DNA of 16,376 nt, taken from assembly GCA_045544195.1 (NCBI GenBank), contig JAZPYO010000039.1, positions 1 to 16,376 on the forward strand, read 5' to 3'. The DNA comes from RGIG7213 sp045544195. Its GTDB lineage: Bacteria > Bacillota > Clostridia > Oscillospirales > CAG-272. Shown here piece after piece: positions 14,388-16,376 of the stretch (positions within the stretch are counted from its first letter, which is position 1; each line of letters begins with the position of its first letter). Position numbers and translations under genes: made by a program. The notes beneath the pieces were generated by a model that made no database searches, was not told the DNA's origin, and saw only the letters and a program-made list of their open reading frames with translations.

Positions 14388-14490
14388 ATGGGGCTGGCTC
14401 AAGTAAAGGAAATTGAGCCTGCCCCATGCACAAGGGCTAAAAGCCCAATACAACCGCTGAGGGATCTTGCGAAACCTCAGCGGCGTTTTT
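14388..14490 (+). ncRNA. Candidate small structured RNA with its own terminator
   Basis: Three hairpins follow in about 100 nt. The first pairs GGGGC-T-GGCTCAA (14390-14402) with TTGAGCC-T-GCCCC (14413-14425), twelve pairs with one T-T mismatch, closing a purine-rich loop GTAAAGGAAA. The second is GGGCT/AGCCC (about 14434-14446). The third pairs CCGCTGAGG (about 14454-14462) with CCTCAGCGG (about 14475-14483) and is followed by CG and five T, a textbook terminator. TATAAT at 14384-14389 could be the -10 box, with no good -35, though the start would then fall inside the first stem. A start further upstream would include the folded element at 14302. The unit ends five bases from the stop of the convergent acetyltransferase gene, so it is not a riboswitch for a downstream gene. 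I match it to no known RNA class. Confidence 0.55.
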
Positions 14491-14494
14491 ACGT

Positions 14495-15148
14495 TTATCT
14501 GACTACCGAAGAATGACTATAGATATAGAATTCCTCTTGGCTCGGCATCCACCTCTTTTCCTTATGTGGAAAAGTTGCGTCGAATGCTTCGACCGCAGCG
14601 GTGTCCTCACAGCAGTCGGCAGCGGTAGATGGAATGTACATCCACTTTCTGCCGTCAAGCGCGTTCGGCACAAGCTCGCAAACGAGAAGTGCCGTAGGGA
14701 AATTGCCGTTTACAACAAAGCTGACGTGCTTCTTTTTGCAGCTCACGAAACCACAGCTGACATAGTTGCCCGGATTGCCGAAATTGATGTTTACATCGTA
14801 GCCCATTTTGCGTGCTGCCTCAAAGGAATGCTCGATCAACATCTTGCCGAGTTTCTGACGTTGATATTCGGGAGCAACGCAAAGCGGCCCGAAGGAAAGA
14901 ATTTCCTTGCGCTCACCGTTCTCGTCCTCAAGCCAAGCCTTTGTGTACATAATGTTTCCAACAATCTTGCCGTCAAGCTCAAGCACGAACGCAAGCTCGG
15001 GGATGAAATCAGGATGAAAGCGCATCGTATGGACGAAATAATGTTCGTCCGCGCCCGGCTTATAGACATTCCAAAACGCCTCGCGTGTAAGTTCTTCGAC
15101 TGCTCTGTAGTCTTTTTCTGTTTCTAAACGTATCGTCAAATTGTTCAT
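14495..15148 (-). CDS. GNAT-family N-acetyltransferase
   Basis: This 217 aa cytoplasmic enzyme is predicted to move an acetyl group from acetyl-CoA to an amine; the substrate is not known. The ribosome site AAAGGA is well placed before the ATG at 15148. The fold is recognisable from TIRLETEKDYRAVEELTREA at the start, the strand SFGPLCVAPEYQ (85-96) and the CoA-binding turn QRQKLGKML (96-104), where the first glycine of the usual Q/R-x-x-G-x-G/A motif is replaced by Lys. A C-terminal extension of about 60 residues contains CEDTAAVEAFDATFPHKEKRW. It is closest in appearance to YhbS-like acetyltransferases. It has a promoter far upstream and a long folded leader, and it faces the DUF5131 gene across a shared 292-bp divergent region. 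Confidence 0.88.
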   Translation of the reverse strand: MNNLTIRLETEKDYRAVEELTREAFWNVYKPGADEHYFVHTMRFHPDFIPELAFVLELDGKIVGNIMYTKAWLEDENGERKEILSFGPLCVAPEYQRQKLGKMLIEHSFEAARKMGYDVNINFGNPGNYVSCGFVSCKKKHVSFVVNGNFPTALLVCELVPNALDGRKWMYIPSTAADCCEDTAAVEAFDATFPHKEKRWMPSQEEFYIYSHSSVVR

Positions 15149-15186
15149 TGTTAAATCCTTTCATAAATTGTTGACGTTCAAAATAC

Positions 15187-15318
15187 GAGAGGATTGCCGA
15201 GAATGTATTTGCAAACCTCTCACTCAAGCTGCAAGCTTGAGATTTACAGCTACAATCTCCAAAAGGTTGGTGTTTTTCAAACAGCACACTCCGATAAAAA
15301 TATTCAAGCCTAAGCTTG
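15187..15318 (-). promoter_or_regulatory. Structured 5' leader of the acetyltransferase gene
   Basis: Read as minus-strand RNA, the ~170-nt leader contains successive hairpins: CAAGC/GCTTG (15318-15314 with 15309-15305), GAGATT/AATCTC (15259-15254 with 15244-15239), CTCAAGC/GCTTGAG (15241-15235 with 15229-15223) and GAGAGG/CCTCTC (15221-15216 with 15192-15187). The second and third share bases 15239-15241, so they compete. No T-box or other known signature is seen, and no T-run follows the last stem. Confidence 0.4.
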
Positions 15319-15325
15319 TAAAGAT

Positions 15326-15354
15326 ATTATATCATAAAAATGTGAATAGTACAA
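15326..15354 (-). promoter_or_regulatory. Probable promoter of the acetyltransferase gene
   Basis: On the minus strand TATAAT (15331-15326) has TTGTAC (15354-15349) 17 bp upstream. The -10 is perfect and the -35 weak. The predicted start near 15319 would begin the structured leader. Confidence 0.55.
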
Positions 15355-15375
15355 TCACCTATCCTTATAAAACGA

Positions 15376-15404
15376 TTGAAACATTCATAAAAATATGGTA
15401 TAAT
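15376..15404 (+). promoter_or_regulatory. Sigma-A promoter of the DUF5131-VOC operon
   Basis: TTGAAA (15376-15381) and TATAAT (15399-15404) are 17 bp apart. Transcription would start near 15411, about 30 nt before the ATG, with ribosome site GAGGTGA at 15430-15436. Confidence 0.85.
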
Positions 15405-15440
15405 GATCCTGTCGAAAATTACAATTTGCGAGGTGAGAAT

Positions 15441-16157
15441 ATGGCAATGTGGAATCCGTGGAGAGGTTGCAAAAAGTGCAGCGATGGCTGTCTTTATTGC
15501 TATATCCACAATGGTGATGCAAAGCGTGGAGTTGATACGAGTATTATCGAAAAGACAAAGGATTTTGCAAAGCCCATAGAACGCCTTAAAAACGGAAATT
15601 ACAAAATGAAATCCGGCATTGTCTATACTTGCTTTTCTACCGATTTTCTGATTGAGGAAGCTGACGGGTGGCGTAGTGAGTGCTGGCAGATGATAAAGGA
15701 GCGAGAGGATTGCACCTTTCTGTTTCTCACAAAGCGCATCGACAGATTTATGGACTGCATTCCTGATGATTGGGATGACGGCTATGATAACGTGGTGGTT
15801 TGCTGTACGGTCGAGAACCAAAAGAACGCAGATTATAAGCTCAGTATATTTTCAAAGCTTCCAATCAAGCATAAGTGCATAACGGCTCAGCCTCTTATAG
15901 AAGCCATTGACATGGAACGTTATCTTGATAATATTGAGCTTGTGGTGGTCGGCGGTGAATCGAACACGAATGCAAGGTCGCTTGATTACACTTGGGTGCT
16001 TGATATCAGAGAGCAGTGCATAAGGAAAAATGTGTCCTTCGAATTTAGACAGTGCGGAACGCACTTTATCAAGGACGGCAAGGTGTATAAACTGCAGACA
16101 AAAGATCTGTGCGCTCAGGCAAGAAAAGCGGGTATCAATTTCAAACGCAATAATTGA
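15441..16157 (+). CDS. DUF5131 (phage Gp37/Gp68-related) protein
   Basis: This 238 aa protein starts at ATG 15441, chosen for the GAGGTGA just upstream and the promoter at 15376. The open frame extends far upstream but is non-coding there. It begins with the family signature NPWRGCKKCSDGCLYCY (5-21). C13, C17 and C20 form a CX3CX2C triad, identical in spacing to the [4Fe-4S] motif of radical SAM enzymes, and C10 is extra. Further hallmarks are the TCFSTDFLIEEAD segment, LFLTKRIDRF, CCTVENQ, TAQPLIEAID and VVVGGESN. The strand-helix order suits a partial TIM barrel. The GGES stretch is a family feature and resembles the SAM-contact glycines of radical SAM proteins. Function is not established; relatives occur in phages and mobile DNA. 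The VOC gene follows after 27 bases in the same direction, so they form an operon. Confidence 0.87.
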   Translation: MAMWNPWRGCKKCSDGCLYCYIHNGDAKRGVDTSIIEKTKDFAKPIERLKNGNYKMKSGIVYTCFSTDFLIEEADGWRSECWQMIKEREDCTFLFLTKRIDRFMDCIPDDWDDGYDNVVVCCTVENQKNADYKLSIFSKLPIKHKCITAQPLIEAIDMERYLDNIELVVVGGESNTNARSLDYTWVLDIREQCIRKNVSFEFRQCGTHFIKDGKVYKLQTKDLCAQARKAGINFKRNN

Positions 16158-16184
16158 TTAAATTCCAACGTGACGGAGATACAT

Positions 16185-16376
16185 ATGAAACTGAAGAACA
16201 TTCTGATTGTTGTTAAAGATATAGAGAGATCGAGAGCTTTTTATCATGACTTGTTTGGTATAGACTTGGTGCTTGACAACGACGGCAATATGATTTTAAC
16301 AGAAGGTCTTGTCCTTCAAGACGAGAAAATATGGAAATCGTTTTTAGATAGAGATATTGTTTCAAAGAGTAACTCT
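16185..16376 (+). CDS. VOC-fold (glyoxalase/bleomycin-resistance) protein, 3' truncated by the window
   Basis: Only the first 64 codons are present. The start ATG has a CGGAGA ribosome site and follows the DUF5131 stop by 27 bases. The first beta-alpha-beta unit is typical of the vicinal-oxygen-chelate superfamily: strand KNILIVVKDI, helix ERSRAFYHDLFG, then strand DLVLDNDGNMILTEG. The short spacing suggests it is the second gene of the DUF5131 operon. Whether it binds a metal and a substrate, or sequesters a toxic compound, depends on the missing C-terminal half. Confidence 0.85.
   Translation, partial: MKLKNILIVVKDIERSRAFYHDLFGIDLVLDNDGNMILTEGLVLQDEKIWKSFLDRDIVSKSNS

Noticed and set aside
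14513..15127. 204-codon plus-strand ORF
   Set aside because: It is antisense to the GNAT gene, whose motifs and ribosome site are convincing; the plus-strand protein has no recognisable features.
15187..15318. T-box riboswitch
   Set aside because: No specifier loop, T-box consensus or antiterminator/terminator pair can be found.
15141..15440. 100-residue N-terminal extension of the DUF5131 gene
   Set aside because: The extension covers the promoter at 15376-15404 and the divergent leader; ATG 15441 has its own ribosome site and begins the family motif.
15327..15821. 164-codon minus-strand ORF
   Set aside because: It overlaps the DUF5131 coding sequence and the divergent promoters and shows no motif.

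Overview
The window looks like a low-to-middle GC Clostridia chromosome, most likely a gut member of the Ruminococcus/Oscillospirales group. This rests on strong AGGAGG-type ribosome sites, consensus TTGACA-17-TATAAT promoters, PadR/DUF2812 and DUF5131 genes, and a very large sortase-anchored adhesin built of pilin isopeptide domains. No species-level marker is present.

Layout. 1-1700 is accessory DNA. A GC-richer edge carries one small minus-strand ORF. It is followed by an AT-rich, tightly packed plus-strand cluster: an unrecognised 204-216 aa protein, a 48 aa acidic peptide with an internal duplication, an 84 aa zinc ribbon, a truncated DUF4176 start, and the tail of what looks like a restriction-modification protein. 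A strong terminator closes the cluster. 1760-4305 holds two convergent secreted-enzyme genes, a C39-type lipoprotein peptidase and a DNA/RNA non-specific endonuclease, separated by back-to-back terminators. 4419-5339 is a two-gene PadR/DUF2812 operon whose promoter carries two copies of a 19-bp near-palindrome. 5377-6688 is a regulator with a different DNA-binding domain at each end. 6984-14093 holds a Cys/His-rich 118 aa protein followed by a ~2213 aa cell-wall adhesin: vWA head, two Cna-B-like domains, eight pilin-type isopeptide domains, NPPTG sorting signal.

14094-14494 has no protein gene but is highly structured: two terminators, a three-stem folded element with three TRTGATATA repeats, and a compact three-hairpin unit ending in its own terminator. 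That unit is my best candidate for an undescribed small RNA. 14495-16376 has a GNAT acetyltransferase (minus strand, long structured leader), a divergent DUF5131/Gp37-Gp68-type protein with a CX3CX2C motif, and the start of a VOC-fold protein.

How the genes fit together. Three secreted or surface proteins (peptidase, nuclease, adhesin) suggest a host- or fibre-surface lifestyle. The double-HTH regulator directly upstream of the adhesin pair could control it, but that is inference from position. The 244-1662 cluster resembles orphan pieces of type VII secretion or defence loci that have been rearranged, again by inference.
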